A DNA stretch of 64,000 bases from Bryoerythrophyllum caledonicum. Its lineage: Eukaryota > Streptophyta > Bryopsida > Pottiales > Pottiaceae. The stretch is taken from assembly GCA_963971425.1 (NCBI GenBank), contig OZ020521.1:6589519-6653518 (forward strand), written 5' to 3'. The notes under the pieces are model-generated. The model did not search any database. It was not told the DNA's origin and was given only the letters and a program-made list of their open reading frames with translations. Shown piece by piece: positions 43,259 to 58,100 of the stretch. Positions within the stretch are counted from its first letter, which is position 1. The number at the start of each line of letters is the position of its first letter. The position numbers and the translations under genes were made by a program.

Positions 43259-44768
43259 CCCCGCATATAGCTACTACACCAATGGCTACTTCAAATCGCC
43301 TGAACAAACTAGCTCAGGGAATTGGCATAGAGAAAAAGCCGGGTATGGAATATACAATTCTTCGAAAGAAATCAAATTAGCCAAAAGATTGCATGGACTA
43401 CAAAATATCCTCATAGCAGAACTCATGGCCATCCACAAAACACTAGAAATTGTCACAACAAAATACAACAATGAGCCAACGCACATATTCACAGACTGCA
43501 TTAACGCACTATACTTACTAAACACCCAAATAACACACTCTACCCTCCACAATAGCCACCCCGACCAAATCATACTAGAATCAATGATCCAAATGATACT
43601 AAAACAAAGACAAGTCACAACCCTCTACAAAGTTAGAGCCCATGCCAATATTGATGGTAACGAACAAGTAGATAAACTTGCAAAAGAGGGCCGAGAAAAA
43701 TCACACAAAAATGCCAATGATCCACACGAACACGCCCACGCCACCCTATACTACTTCCAAAAAGAAGACTGGCCCTCCAAAGAAGACACCCCCAATAAAG
43801 GGCCGGTTAGATTCTTAAGTAAATACCTCAAAAAACAAGACCTATATAATAACCTTGATACAATCTCAGATAACTTCCCCAACATAGAAAAGTGGACTAG
43901 TAATAACAACATAGACAATGAACTCTCTACAAAATTCTGAAAAAACCCCATCATCATCGACTCACAAATAACATGCCTTATAAAATTCCGTACCGGACAA
44001 TACATGGGAGACGCCTGAAAACAACTCTTCTTTGGAATAGAAAGATTCCCATCCATAACATGCCCAATATGAACTACCACGGATCCAGACACATGGCTAC
44101 ATGTTTTACTTAAATGTCATAACCACCACATCCACTCCCTAATTGTCAAAAGACATAACAAAGTTGTATGGGAAATCCATAAATTAATCACCTCCCATAA
44201 TAAATCGGGATGTTTTATCCTCATGAATGCCGGCACCTTCAATAACAACCCACAAGAAAATACATTTCTACCATGGCTACTCTCATGTACATGTGAAACT
44301 CAACGATGCCACTGCAATGCTCGACTCAAACCAGACATACTCTGCATTAGAGGTCTACCATACAATGACCTCCCACCAAACCACATTAACCAAAGCTACA
44401 CCATTCAGTTCATCGAATTTACATACTGTAATGACAGGTTCTCCCCAGAAACAATCGAAAATAAAATCAATAAATATCAACCCCTTATTGATGACATCAC
44501 TACCCTCAGATGGAAAGTAGACCCCCTTATTGTAATCACAGCCGGCGCTCGTGCCACCACCTTCATCCCATCTATAAAAACCCTAGGAGATACCTTCAAA
44601 ATTCCTATTGATATAATTACAAATACCTTCAAAAATATTAATGTCATTGCCATACAACATGCTATGTCCATCCTTCTACATAAGCGCAAAATTGAAAACA
44701 ACCAAGCACTTCCTGATACAGAAGACCCCCCCCATAAAACTACCCCTTTATTGTATTTATTACCTTGA
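43116..44768 (+). pseudogene. LINE RNase H and zinc-knuckle C-terminus (truncated copy)
   Basis: RNase H motifs are YSYYTNGYFK, AELMAIHKTLEI, HIFTDCINALYLLN and RAHANIDGNEQVDKLAKEG. The first catalytic aspartate (TDG in the other copy) is asparagine here. The frame then hits TGA at 43938 where the other copy has Trp, TGA at about 44016 where it has Arg, and TGA at about 44070 where it has the second Cys of CPIC. The C-terminal domain resumes in 44223-44768 (FIEFTYCNDRFSPETIENKI, VDPLIVITAGARATTFIPS). Confidence 0.85.
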
Positions 44769-45012
44769 TATTGAGAAATACACCCTCTCTTCCATCTTCA
44801 CCTCCTCTCTCTCTCTTCCCTCCTTCCTTGTCACTCTTTTGATTGGTTGGTTTTGTGGTTTTTTGGCTACTTGTTGCATAGTGTCTACCCTCGAGAGGAG
44901 GAAGTAGTTCTAGATTACTAATTTCTTGTCCAGTGGACATGGTCTTAGTAGTGGAACGAACAGACACTTTATTCAGGCCGGCCTCCTTCGGAAATCGGCG
45001 TTCTTCTTTTTT

Positions 45013-46487
45013 GCATGGAGATGGTGGTCTATCTTCTTCTAATTCAACATTCCAAGACTCCTATAATTTTGAACCTCTGGAATATGATGAGAGTGCAAAG
45101 CATGAGAGGCAATGGAAGGAATGGCAATATGATGAAAATGAGGGGCATGAGGGACATGATGGGCATGAGAGACATGAGCGGCATGAGAGACATGACGGAC
45201 ATGAAGGGCATGAGAGACATGAGGGGCATGAAGGGCATGACGGACAAGAGGGGATATGGGATTACAATGAGGATGAAGGGTATGATGGATGCCAACGGCA
45301 AACATTTGTTATTAATTCCAACCGTTAATGCAATTCGAACTCAATGGAGCACAAACATTCATGTGGGTGGTATACATTCATCATTTATACAAAATTTCCT
45401 TCAATCTTGTCAGGAGTGTTAAGGTCACCGATAGATTGTCATTTCCTTGGTCACAAAAAAAGAGTTGATGCACAACCATTGCAGGATAAAAATTCCATAC
45501 GGGAGAAGAAATCTAGACTATGCAATTGTTGTTTTCAAGTAAAGACAATGGAATCTAGAACAATGCAGGAATCCAGTGATGAACTAAAAAAGCAAAGTGC
45601 ATGTTTCCATATATGTGCACACAAAACACAATAGACATCAACCGGGTTTGATGTTGATAGTTTCTTTTTATCTATTCACAGCTATGTTATATCTTGGGCC
45701 ATGGAAAATTTGAAGTATATGTACTCTACAGTAGCGGTGGCAGCAGTGGTGGCAACAGCATTGGAACGAGATCAAGAACTATCTCGTCAGAGTGTTGGGG
45801 AATTAGAATCCACCACTCACCGATTTCATATCATCAAGACTGAAGTCAAAGCACTTGCGTGTTCAATGAGAGTAAATGGTGAGTGATATTATTTTCTTTT
45901 TTCTTTTTGTGAAAGTGATTTAAGCTTTGAACATCATTCTTATTGAATTTGATTCATGTGTATTATATTTTGTAAAGACTTTCTACGCAAAAACGATTGG
46001 GATGCTGCTCAAGTTGATATTAGTAGGTTACAAGCTCAAGGGAAAGTTATTTATTATGAACCTTATGCACCAACAGAGATTGACCCAAGGAAAAGGCCAT
46101 TTGTAGTTGTTATTCAAGATGAGTTTATGAAATCAATTGTAGAAAGATTTTCTCCAAATAATTCATGGGCCCTCAATTCCACATTCAAAACAAATCAATA
46201 TGGGTTGCTTCTTTATGCAGTAGTTGTTCAAATCAAGATGGAAAAGCAATTCGGGTTTTCTATATGATATGTAACAACGATGATAAAGAAGGTCATGAGG
46301 GAATTGCTATAGAGTTAGCTCTAACGCATGTGTTTGCTTCAATTTGTGAAGTATGCCCGTCCGCAATTGTCATTGACAAACACAAGACATTGTTAACCGC
46401 AATCACCAATGTGGTTAATAACGATCTTCATTGTTCGAGTATAGAAGGGGACAATAGAGTGCAAGTAGCGGGGAGAGTTCTTTTATG
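45013..46487 (+). pseudogene. Mutator-like (MULE) transposase gene, first half
   Basis: A 5' part (from about 45013) encodes a Gly-His-rich tract, a cysteine-containing region (RLCNCCFQVK, SACFHICAHKTQ) and ENLKYMYSTVAVAAVVATAL. A GT-AG intron fits 45879-45977 (GTGAGT...GTAAAG). The second exon gives FVVVIQDEFMKSIVERFSPN, SWALNSTFKTNQYG, GHEGIAIELALTHVFAS and PSAIVIDKHKTLL, the MULE transposase core. The first catalytic aspartate (ALDSTF in the family) is Asn. There are at least two frame breaks (near 45310 and 46230). The frame is interrupted at CLFH by the LINE and continues at 60867. Confidence 0.8.
45140..45245. repeat. In-frame minisatellite coding Gly-His-Glu repeats
   Basis: Nine-base units GGGCATGAG, GGACATGAT and CGGCATGAG, about 12 copies, encode GHEGHDGHERHERHERH and similar. 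The three-codon length keeps the frame. Confidence 0.85.
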
Positions 46488-46498
46488 TCTCTTCCATG

Positions 46499-49400
46499 TC
46501 TAATTGTTGTTTTTCCTACAGAGTGGAGAGTGAAGGAGGCAGAGAATGAGTAGCGAGTAGCTCCGCAAAACCTGGTGAGGAGGGTTGTAGGTGTTAGACG
46601 CAAAACCGAAGCATAAGGCAATGAGAGTTGCTGGATCTCATTGCAAATCCCATTATGCACCTCGCTTTGCTGCTAAAACAATGTTTCTAGGATGTGTAGT
46701 GTTGGAAGGGATTGCAAGTTCTTGATCTTGTGTTGTAAGTTGGCATGAAATGCAATGATTTAGTGCTAGTATGGGAGAGTAGATCTGAAGTGGGGACTCT
46801 ATGTTGGCCTAGATCTGGCCTAGATCTTGCACCCTTCACGTCAAACATACGCACATAGATCTAGATCCGGATACCGTACGACAACTAGAAGCACCACACC
46901 TACCTCCTCCTCATCTAGGGCACAAGCACATGCACAAGAAGTTTGACCCCTGCTCACAACGCGATCGAGACCAAAGCCAACATGCAAGACCAGTTTACAA
47001 GAATCAACGCCCTACAATTTCAGCTAAGTTACACATACGTATCATATATTTTGCAATGCTTCAGTTTTGTCTACACAAATATGTTAGAAACTCCCTAGGG
47101 ACTAACGTGGTTCTAACAAGTATGTCTACCCCCCGTCTCAAGAGGTCACAAAATCGACACAGATCAGGAAGATCAACACCGGTATGGAGGCATAACAACA
47201 CCGTGCAACACCACCCTAGAATGGGCGACTTGACTGCGCCACACCAACCACAGAAAACGACATCGAATCCTCCACACCTGCATCAAAATGACAAGACCAA
47301 GACATCCATCAGCACCAAACATAACGACACATTCAACGCCTCAACATTCTCACTCACCAAGGTAAGTATACTAAACACCTACCTAACCTTATTTCTCTCT
47401 CAAACGCAGGACACCAGCAAAGAATACGTAACCAGTAGAGAGGCAACAATTCACAAAGCAGCCCGTTGGCACAAACAGAAGGAGATGGTTGGATACAAAG
47501 CTACGAAACGACATACAACGTCAACGCGTCAACATCAGAAACCAGCACCCTCGAGAATACAAGCATCCTCGACAGCACAAGCAACATGAGATGGGAAGAA
47601 AAAACGCAGCAGGAGATGGAAAGAAAAAAACCAACGTCAACGCGCCAAGATCATCATCCCCAAGGACACATCATTCCCCCTGAATAAGGTAAGCATTCCC
47701 AAACCCAACCTAACCACTACTTGCATCCGAGTTCAGGAAACAGAGAAAAAAAGCGGACCCAACAGAAGACGACAAGCAGCACAAAAGAACGGAGCTACAA
47801 CCAACAGCAGTTGGACAGAAGAATGACAAGAATCAAAAATCCAACATCACAAGCCCCTGGACCCTACACTCTGAAGAATCCCACAACGACATCACAAAGC
47901 ACAAGATCAAGCACACCAACAAGGAGAAGAAACATCAAGACACCATGAGCACAGCAGGTACGTACATATCCAGGTAAGCAACTCTACCCTAACCCTATTT
48001 TCTTTATCCTTTGATAGCAATACCCTACTAAACATTGACAGAATGCCAAGAGGGAGGAAACACACAGGGAAGCACAGCCACTCACAACCAAGCACACAAA
48101 ACCCTAGCCGCCACAACAAAAATGCTAAATTCACGAAAAAGCAAGACTCAAGCTCCCATTCAAGCCATGACTACAGTCCAGCCGCAACCCAACGACTCCT
48201 AGAAGATGCAAACTCTAGACGCCCAACAATCCACAAGAAAAGACGTTCATCGACCACAACGACATCCATTAAACTTCAACACAATACAAGGTATATATCG
48301 CATCCTCACTCCTCTCCCAAATCCTCTTACATTGTTCCTCTACGCAGACAGCTACTCCCCACGGAGGAGAAACTTCGTGACATCTATTCAGCCCGTGAGG
48401 AGTTCACGAACCTGCGAAGAGACAAGCAGCACCTGAAGTGGAAGAAGTCGCCATCCTCACGATCTTTTCCAACAGTCCTCGCCAGTGAAGAGCAGTCCTC
48501 TCCCCTTTCTACATGCTTGTCGATTTCTGTATGGCTTGCTTGCAAACTTATTACCACTAACTCAAAGTTGGCATGTTTTTCACAGACAAGGAGACACCTG
48601 CAGACAACAAGAACAAGACAACCCAAGTTAGACATCGCCTCTAGACCAGAACACAAGAAATCGAAGACCATACACAGGAAGCAGCTCAGTGATCTACCCA
48701 AACACAGGGACTCTGCCGGCCCGCCCCGCGACAGTTCGCAAACGAATGGCCCATCACGCTGCACACACTCTCCACCCCCTGACCTAGGGCCCTGCCCACT
48801 GACGCAACCGCCGCGAAGTCCCTGCCTGCGTAGTACTGCGCCGAGATCCAAGCCCAGACGTTGCCCTTCACACCAAGGCCCAAGAACCTGCCGATCGCCA
48901 CTACCACTGTGCAGATCCTGCCAACTCAACAACACGACATCAGATCAAAGACACTGGCAGCTGAGGCAGCTGAGGAGGACGCCCAGACCCCGCCAAGTGC
49001 TCGCAGCAGCTTGGCAAACCTCCCCGCATGAGGCTCACGTAACGCACGCTGACGGCACACCGGCATACACGGCGAAGAAGGCGTACGCTTACTCCCCCAA
49101 GTGCAGACGCCAACAGACCAAGACGACCGAAGAAGCCTAAGAATCGCGCCGGAGGCCTCCCGAAACTCTGCACCCTTGCCTGGTGTCGATCTGTGAACTC
49201 CGGATTTGAGCGGCAGACAACACCAATTTTGACGCAGTATTCTTGGGCACCACCATCCGGCACGAACTCGTATGCGCGGCCTCCAACATCAAGAGTTGCT
49301 GGGAAGGAGAAGGCGAAGCTCCCTGTGCCACTAACGACTAGAGGAGCGGAAGGGCCAGTCAAAGACGCAAGGAAATGCACCCCAACCGCAGGTGCAGACA

Positions 49401-49972
49401 AGCAAACCCTAGCCGGGAGCGCAGGCAAGCAGCCCCTTGCCGCGAGCACGATAGAGCAACCCCCTGCCGCAAACACGAAGGAGGAAACATACGGACAGCC
49501 TACAGCCACGAACGTGAGATACACAACTGCAGGGGTTACTAGTCAAAACAAGTTTCTGCAACATAGTACACAAAGTGTAACCACATATTCAGGTTATTTC
49601 CCCCCTATACCTTTCTTACAATCTATTGTTCTAGGCCACAATTGGGATTATTATGCAATCCTATGGGCATGTAAACAACAAGTAATATCTAAGCTTGTTA
49701 CTTGGAGAGGTGCCCAACATTTTGGCACCTCTCACGTGTGTGTATGTGTAAAAGTCAATGTGTATCTCTATATCATTCCTCCTCAACCCTTAGTTAATGG
49801 TCTAGTCACTTGTTGGTATAGCATCAGTATTTCCTTCCAGCCCTTCTTGTTAAACTCAACTTCAAAAAGCCCTCAACGTATGTTGGGGGGAGAAGTTAAG
49901 AACAAGAGGATAAGGGCAGACGATGAGATAATTCAATGTATTCTTATCATAGTTTGTGCTAAATCCTACAGG
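46499..49972 (+). other. LINE 5' region with three tiny intron-like segments and unassigned ORFs
   Basis: GTAAG...AG segments of 48, 48 and 44 bases (47362-47409, 47689-47736, 47974-48017) each contain a CTAAC- or CTAAAC-type branch-like motif. Another acceptor-like site, TAAATCCTACAG, lies two bases before the ORF1 ATG. A 365-codon basic, Ser/Pro/Arg-rich frame (48043-49140, starting MPRGRKHTGKHSHSQPS) and a 278-codon frame (49193-50029) are open but show no known domain. They might be an accessory ORF or chance frames. The region probably includes the internal promoter. Confidence 0.4.
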
Positions 49973-51557
49973 ATGTCTAAATCCCAAGATGCGGCCACCT
50001 CCTCCAAGCGCATGTTGTTGAAGTTGTAGAAGACAATCCTTGTCCAGTAAGTGTAAACCGCAATGCCTTGATTATTACAAACACCACCCAGAAAAAGGTG
50101 AAGGCAACAAGTTTGCCTCACCTCGAATTTTGGCTTGGTTTTCATACAATGAACACAATTGCAAAACGAAATGGAAGTGCAAAATCACCAATCATTAGCA
50201 TTGAAGAATTGGTCAAATCCGGTCTAAATGAAAAAGAGGCAAGTGAGAGCTTTGAATCTCTACCTGCCTTTCCATTCGTCCCCCAAAACGAATGGCCATC
50301 TAGTAGGATTGATGGTAAATTGGGTAATCATTTTAACCTCACTCAACTTCCAAGTGAAGTTGAGGTGGATTGCAATGGTTATGCACTGGATTACCAAGTT
50401 TCAATTCATTTTGAACTTGGGGACCAAATATGGACAAAGAAAATTGTGCTAGAAATGGTCAAAAGTAGGTTGAATGAAATGGAAATTCCAACAGGGTCAA
50501 GCATTGGTGAGCCTATAGCAATCTTTTGCTATCACCAAACTGACAATTGGAATGGGGTCCTCAAGTTACATTTTTAAAATCGAGAAATAGATGGGAGAGG
50601 CCTTTTGAAAGGATGGAGACCCTTCATTCTCATCTTGAATGAAGGGATTCCACACAAAGGAAAGGTATGCAAAGCATATGACTCCCTTGCCTTCTCCCAT
50701 CTACTATCAGTCAAGATATCTAGTCCAAACCTTGCCAATAGGAAGTCGTTTGACTTGCACGCAGAAATTGTAAGAGAAAGTTTTGCAAGATGTCACAACT
50801 TTGAAGTGACCGGGGTAGAAAAAAAGACTTTCTCTGATTTCGCGTGGGTCAAAACTTCCTCTCCGGATCAAGCGGCCAAAGTCAAAGACTATAAAGTCTC
50901 ATTTCAAAATGAGATTTTCGTACTAGTCTTTGCTACCCAGAAAATGGATGAAGATGAAATTGCCAAAAAAAATTGCTTCATACTCATTGCAAAGAATCTT
51001 AATAAAACAAAAAGTGAGAAGGAATTGACAAGCGGAATCAAATCCATGCTCGGGGAAGAGAATGTGCTCGATATATTCTTTAAACTTGAGCATGGTCGCC
51101 ACGTAGGCACATGTAACATAGAATGTTTGAATGCCACAGTATACAAAAAGTATGTCAAACAAAGTAAAAAATTGCATGGAAAATATATCATGTTCACTCC
51201 CCACCCTAAAAGCTTGGACGGTAGCAACAAGCCAAGTGCAGAAAAACTCGCAAAAATTAGGGTTTTCAGATGTGAACGCCGGAGTAGCAAATGCCGTGAT
51301 TGTTATGGAGAATGGGCCGAACAAGGGCAATGGGGTCACCTTGGAGCATCCGGAAGGAAATGAAGACAATGAAGGGAGAGATTGTACAAGAGGCAAGACA
51401 ATATGCCGATATGGTACAAGCAAACACGGTGAAATCTCTCCGAGGTGAAATGTCAACCCTTCGATCCCAACTCATCCAAACCATCATGGCGGCAGAATCT
51501 CAAGCATCGGAAAGAGAGCAACGGGCTATCGAGGGCAAGATGGACATGTCAAACTAG
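49973..51557 (+). pseudogene. LINE ORF1-like RNA-binding protein, broken
   Basis: Starts MSKSQDAATSSKRMLLK; a one-base shift near 50020 leads to VNRNALIITNTTQKKVKATS. The frame then runs to a TAA at 50575 after NGVLKLHF and reopens as DGRGLLKGWRPFILILNEGI. Near 50955-51190, CFILIAKNLNKTKSEKELTS ... VGTCNIECLNATVYKKYVK looks like an RRM fold. After further shifts near 51255 and 51300 it ends in a helical region AESQASEREQRAIEGKMDM likely to form a coiled coil. RRM plus coiled coil is the usual make-up of a LINE ORF1 nucleic-acid chaperone. Order and content support this; the family was not confirmed. Confidence 0.55.
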
Positions 51558-51833
51558 TAGTGCCAAACAACGCTGTAATAGAAAGAAATACAATAGTATA
51601 TATATATACTACACTATGTATTAAAATAATCGAGAATACTTATTATAATAAATTAAAATAAAAAAATACATAGTATATTTATATACTACGAAACATAACA
51701 AAAACAATAGAAATATGGAAAAAAAATATAAAATAGTATATACCAAAATATATACTATACAGAAAGTCGATAAAAATATATATAATAGAAAAAACATAGT
51801 ACACCTATATAATACAAAACAATTTAAACACAT
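51558..51833. other. AT-rich spacer between ORF1 and the CAA tract
   Basis: A run of ATATAT/TAGTATAT-like sequence with no ORF of interest. A TAA at 51825-51827 closes the glutamine frame just before the CAA tract. Confidence 0.6.
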
Positions 51834-53535
<1,702 letters not shown>

Positions 53536-53591
53536 AACAACAACACTACCCTACCACAATCTACCTCTGTAAAATACTAATACTTTTCAGC

Positions 53592-53618
53592 GGTGACATT
53601 GAAAAAAACCCAGGCCCC
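53592..53618 (+). other. 2A-like ribosome-skipping motif before LINE ORF2
   Basis: In frame with ORF2 and directly before its ATG (53619), the sequence encodes ILILFSGDIEKNPGP, then MPN. GDIEKNPGP fits the 2A consensus D-[V/I]-E-x-N-P-G-P, and the hydrophobic run before it is typical of 2A sequences found in non-LTR retrotransposons. At such motifs the ribosome fails to form the Gly-Pro bond and continues, releasing two proteins. It implies that the glutamine-rich frame upstream was or is translated. Confidence 0.85.
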
Positions 53619-55152
53619 ATGCCAAACATAATAAAAACACACCCCGCAGCTCATATAAAACGCGCAAAAATGTACTTCATCCCTAGTACTATAAAACTAC
53701 ACCCTGAGTATCAACACCTTGCTAACACATTTTCACCACTACTAAAGAATACACATGAACTACATAACTCACATAACATGACCTACCCGCATATAGCACA
53801 CTACATTGAACAAAAAACTACACATCCCCCATCACATATCCTATATGCTTTAATTATTACAGTACACCCCTCTCTAGAAGAGTGCAACCAAATATTAGCC
53901 CTACAAAATACCAATACCACAAATTGGACCAATACTCACTTTAACAACTTAATCACTCTACATAACCCACCCGAAAGACATATTAATACAAAACACCCGT
54001 ATACAAATTTCCTAGCAGAAAATCAAAATATTATTCAACATAGAGACTCCATACACAAAGAAATATATGATTTTGTATACAGTCAAACCTCACCCCCCAC
54101 ACAAAACACTATCCAACTACACTTCCCATTCCTGCCACATGAACTAACTAAAGAAATAACGAGATGCTTTGAGCCTATCCCAGAATATATTTTCCCATCC
54201 CCACCAACCCCATATATACCACCTGTAAATCATAACGAAAACACCAGAGACATCAATACATACATCTTAACATGGAACGCTGCATCCCTAAACACTGCTC
54301 TCCCATGCCTCCACAATCTATCTACCCACACCAACACACCACCCGCCATAATTGCTATACAAGAAACTAAATTAACCACTACTAAATCCACAAAATACAT
54401 CCAAAAAACATTCCCCGATTACAAACTTGTATTTAATATCACTCATGCCCTTACAAAATGCATCCAACAACGAATGCCATATACACCAACGAGAGGAGGC
54501 CTCCTCATGCTCATACACCAATCATATGCCTTCCCTGGGAATATTACTAAAATTCCTACCCCGGCTAATATATCACCATACCTTCAAATTATTAGAATTA
54601 CTAACCGACCCCTCCAACCATGGCTCATTCTTCACCTATACATGCCATCGCACATAGAAGATTCTAGGCTTATTCCGGAAATCCAAAATTCCATCACTTC
54701 ACAAATTAATACGCACACTAACCATACAATAATACTTTGTGGAGACTTTAACCGAGATATTGCCCTTATTGGATGACAAAACGGAGAGACCTTCACCCCC
54801 CCCACGTGATATAGACTATCAATGGCGAAATTACACGGATAACCTAGAATTATATCTGATCCCAACCGATACACAATACTCTCGTCAAGGAGGACTTAAT
54901 TACACACACACTAGCCTAATTGATGGATTTTACATTAAAACACCTAACCATATCCAATACACATCTATCACCAATACCTCAACCAACTTAAACTCGGACC
55001 ACTTCCCAATCCAACTAAATATACCTCATAACATCCTTATAAGTAGACCCCCTACCAAAACAAACTCAAACGATATCAAAATACTAAACCCCATCCCAAA
55101 AGAAAACCTTGATAACTTTAATACAATATTCCTTGAAAAAAACTCACTATAG
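53619..55152 (+). pseudogene. LINE ORF2: N-terminal region and APE-type endonuclease, frameshifted
   Basis: About 200 unassigned residues are followed by TYILTWNAASLNTAL (near residue 210), AIIAIQETKLTT, ILHLYMPSHIEDSR and IILCGDFNRDIAL. These are the N, E and D/N motifs of the apurinic endonuclease-like domain. The frame ends at TGA 54774-54776; a shift moves it to the frame starting at 54739, where NSDHFPIQLNIP supplies the SDH motif. A TAG at 55150 interrupts again. The domain nicks target DNA to prime reverse transcription. Confidence 0.85.
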
Positions 55153-58100
55153 ATAGACTCCCTTTCAGAAATTCTTTCCAACCATCAACACCTAACACAC
55201 ATACAATGGCAAGAAGCCTGCACCTCTCTTGACAAAATTATTAATGAAATTTCTACTACATTAGAAAAGACATGTAAAGCACCTCCGACCCCACAACTCA
55301 CACCTAGAACCTTGAATCAAGGGGGGTATCTCCGGAGAAAACTAGCCAAAAAGTGGAAACAACATCTTGTTACATACCACAATATTCGGAAAACAATTTA
55401 CATCGCTAAAACTAATCAAAATTGGCGAACCCACCCCATACTCTCTGAACTACAAAACCTTCGCCACCCCCAAATCCCACAAGTACCACTGCTCAACAAC
55501 CCTCACGAAGATTGGCTAAAAGACATTGCAGTCATTGCAAAAACCGCCAATAAACAAGCTCGGAAAATTACTACAAAATATACAAGAGAATGTATCAGAA
55601 AAGCCATTTCTAAGTATCGTCAACTATACGAATCTAGCCCAAAAAAGATTAATAGAAAAGTCTTTAAAAACAACACAAACTTACCACTAGATTGCATTCT
55701 AGATCAAAACAATAATATTCTAACCAGCCCAAACGACATTGCAAACGAAATACATTTTCAACCCACCCCCTCATGTCACTTCCAACCACAACATACACCA
55801 ACATGCACATGCGGGGTCAGGCAATACCCGTGGCATGATCTTGACGGATTCACCATTGATAAAAGAGGAGAACCCACGACTCCTCTCCACACATATTATA
55901 ACAGAGACACATATAACATGTGCCTAAAAAATTTGGAGTCCAACAAAGCTCCCTGACCAGACCATATACCTAACTCAATTCTAAAAAACATGCCTCCGAG
56001 ATTCCATGACCTTCTATCATTATTTTCCTCCATTGTTACAAACAAAAAGCAATTCCTGCATCTTGGAAAACAAGTTTAACAATCTTATTATACAAAAAAG
56101 GCAACCCATCCGAGCTACCTAATCACCGACCTATTGCCTTAGCCAACACCATTTACAAATTGTACACTAGCACATTAACATCAATACTATCGGCCTACGG
56201 GGAAAAACACCAAATACTACACGAAAGCCAAGAAGGGTTTAGAGCTGAAAGAAGTACCACACGGCAAATCCAAACTCTCATTGCCGCTCTTGAGAATGCA
56301 AAATTCACTAATAAAGACATTTACATACTCTACATTGATTTCAAAAACGCTTTCGGTTCCATTGACCATCCTCGCTTGCTAACCATTATGAGCGATCTTG
56401 GATACCCGTGCGACGCGGTCACACTTGTTGGCAATATATACTCCCAATCTACCACTACATACGTTGGAGAATTCTTTGGTAAAACACGCCCTATCCCTAT
56501 CCAACGAGGGACCATCCAAGGCGATACATTGAGCCCATACCTCTTCATTATTTTTCTGGAACCCCTACTGAGATGGCTTCAAAGAGGGAATAATGGCTAC
56601 ACCTTTGGCACCTCAAAAGTTACCATAAACTCGGCCGCATATGCTGACGATCTTGCGGCCATCTCCGGACGCCTCAAATCACTCCAAACTCAATTAGTCA
56701 AAATAGACAAATTTTGTCTATGGTCCGGGATGGAACTTGGGGTCCAAAAATGTGCCATAACCGGATGTCCAAACAAATCTAAAACAAACCCGACCGCCTT
56801 CAAAGCCCTTATTCAAGCTAACAATATCCACTATCGTAACCAACCAATTCCGGTTCTAAACCAAAACCAACCCTACATATACCTTGGAATAAACCTAGTC
56901 CCATCTTTAAAATGGAAAATTCAAATTCATGCTACTACTACAAAACTTATTAAACAATGCAAGGAACTTACACTTTGTCCGGCCACATTGCAACAAAAAA
57001 TAAAAATGATTGATACCGTCATACGACCGGGTATCTCATACAGTTTCTATGCGGTCCCTTATTCCATGCCCGCCATAAATAAACTCGATAAAAAAATCAT
57101 AGCCATACAAAAGAAAGTATGCGGACTCCCTAATTGTACGCCTAATATCATAACACAACTCCCCCACGAACTATTCCGATTAGAAACTTTCTCCCTCAAA
57201 AATGCCTACTTACGTTGCATTGGAGAACAACTCCAGAATGCACTTAACGATAAAGGACGACTAGGACTAATTTACAGTGGACTCCTTCGGCACATCCTTG
57301 CCATTTATGGAGGAGCACAATACCTCCAAAGACTTAAAAAATCTGATTGTCTTCGGTCCCCCATTTCCCGCACACTTTTTCTACTTAAAACAGAAGGTCA
57401 AATATTTCTAAAAAGCACACTAGAAGATTTCCTACTAGACCCCGCACCACTTGAACAAAATTGGGCAAATGAAATACATAACCTCCCTAGACTTGACCGA
57501 CAATTATCCGACAAACTCCTACAAAAACTCTTCTCTGCAAACATTACTGATCTAAAACAAATTACACTACCAAATGGAACACACCTTATGGACGACAAGA
57601 GCTACAAAACACTCTATGGTACCCCTCATAAATTAATAAAAAGTGCACTAAACATTGCCAAACAATTATTTTGTCACCCTCCATGTCTCCCTACATGCCC
57701 CAACCCATGCACCAATCACGCCCCACCGTACACACTTAAAGACTCATATATCATCAATCACAATGACATCCACCCCAACACCAACCCCCCACTAATTCCC
57801 CCAAACCCACCACATTCACGACCATATGCCCCTCCACCACATATATTAAAAAACCCTTCCATACACCCAATAAATAACATAACCGCGCACAGACATAATA
57901 AACACATTGACTCCAACAAAATAAGCAAACAATATACATCGTACCTATGCCACTGGTCCCACAATAACAACACCTACGCCAAATGGCTCCCACAAAGAAA
58001 TCTTTTCCCTTGGCACAACCCAAATACTTCCTTACATAACACCGAAATCCTCACACAATACTACCTTAGAACTCAAAACAGTTATTACCTAAATATCATA

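Larger units (their letters stand above)
41450..45012 (+). mobile_element. 5'-truncated LINE, same family as the 14.4-kb element
   Basis: From about 41450 it aligns with the LINE at 46499-60866, starting inside the region after the RT fingers and palm (TLFLLKHVAKVHLKS against TLFLLKTEGQIFLKS). It continues through the proline-rich linker, RNase H and zinc knuckle to the same 3' end (CTACCCTCGAGAGGAGGAAG, then CGGCGTTCTTCTT). A 5' truncation is typical of incomplete target-primed reverse transcription. Frameshifts and stops make it inactive. The exact left border and duplication were not established. Confidence 0.85.

Noticed and set aside
41340..45020. Target-site duplication CATGGAG for the truncated LINE
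   Set aside because: A seven-base match (near 41355 and 45015) is too short, and the 41362-41450 stretch could not be aligned to the LINE.
48384..49524. Long minus-strand frames in the LINE leader
   Set aside because: They have biased composition and no domains; they oppose the direction of the element.
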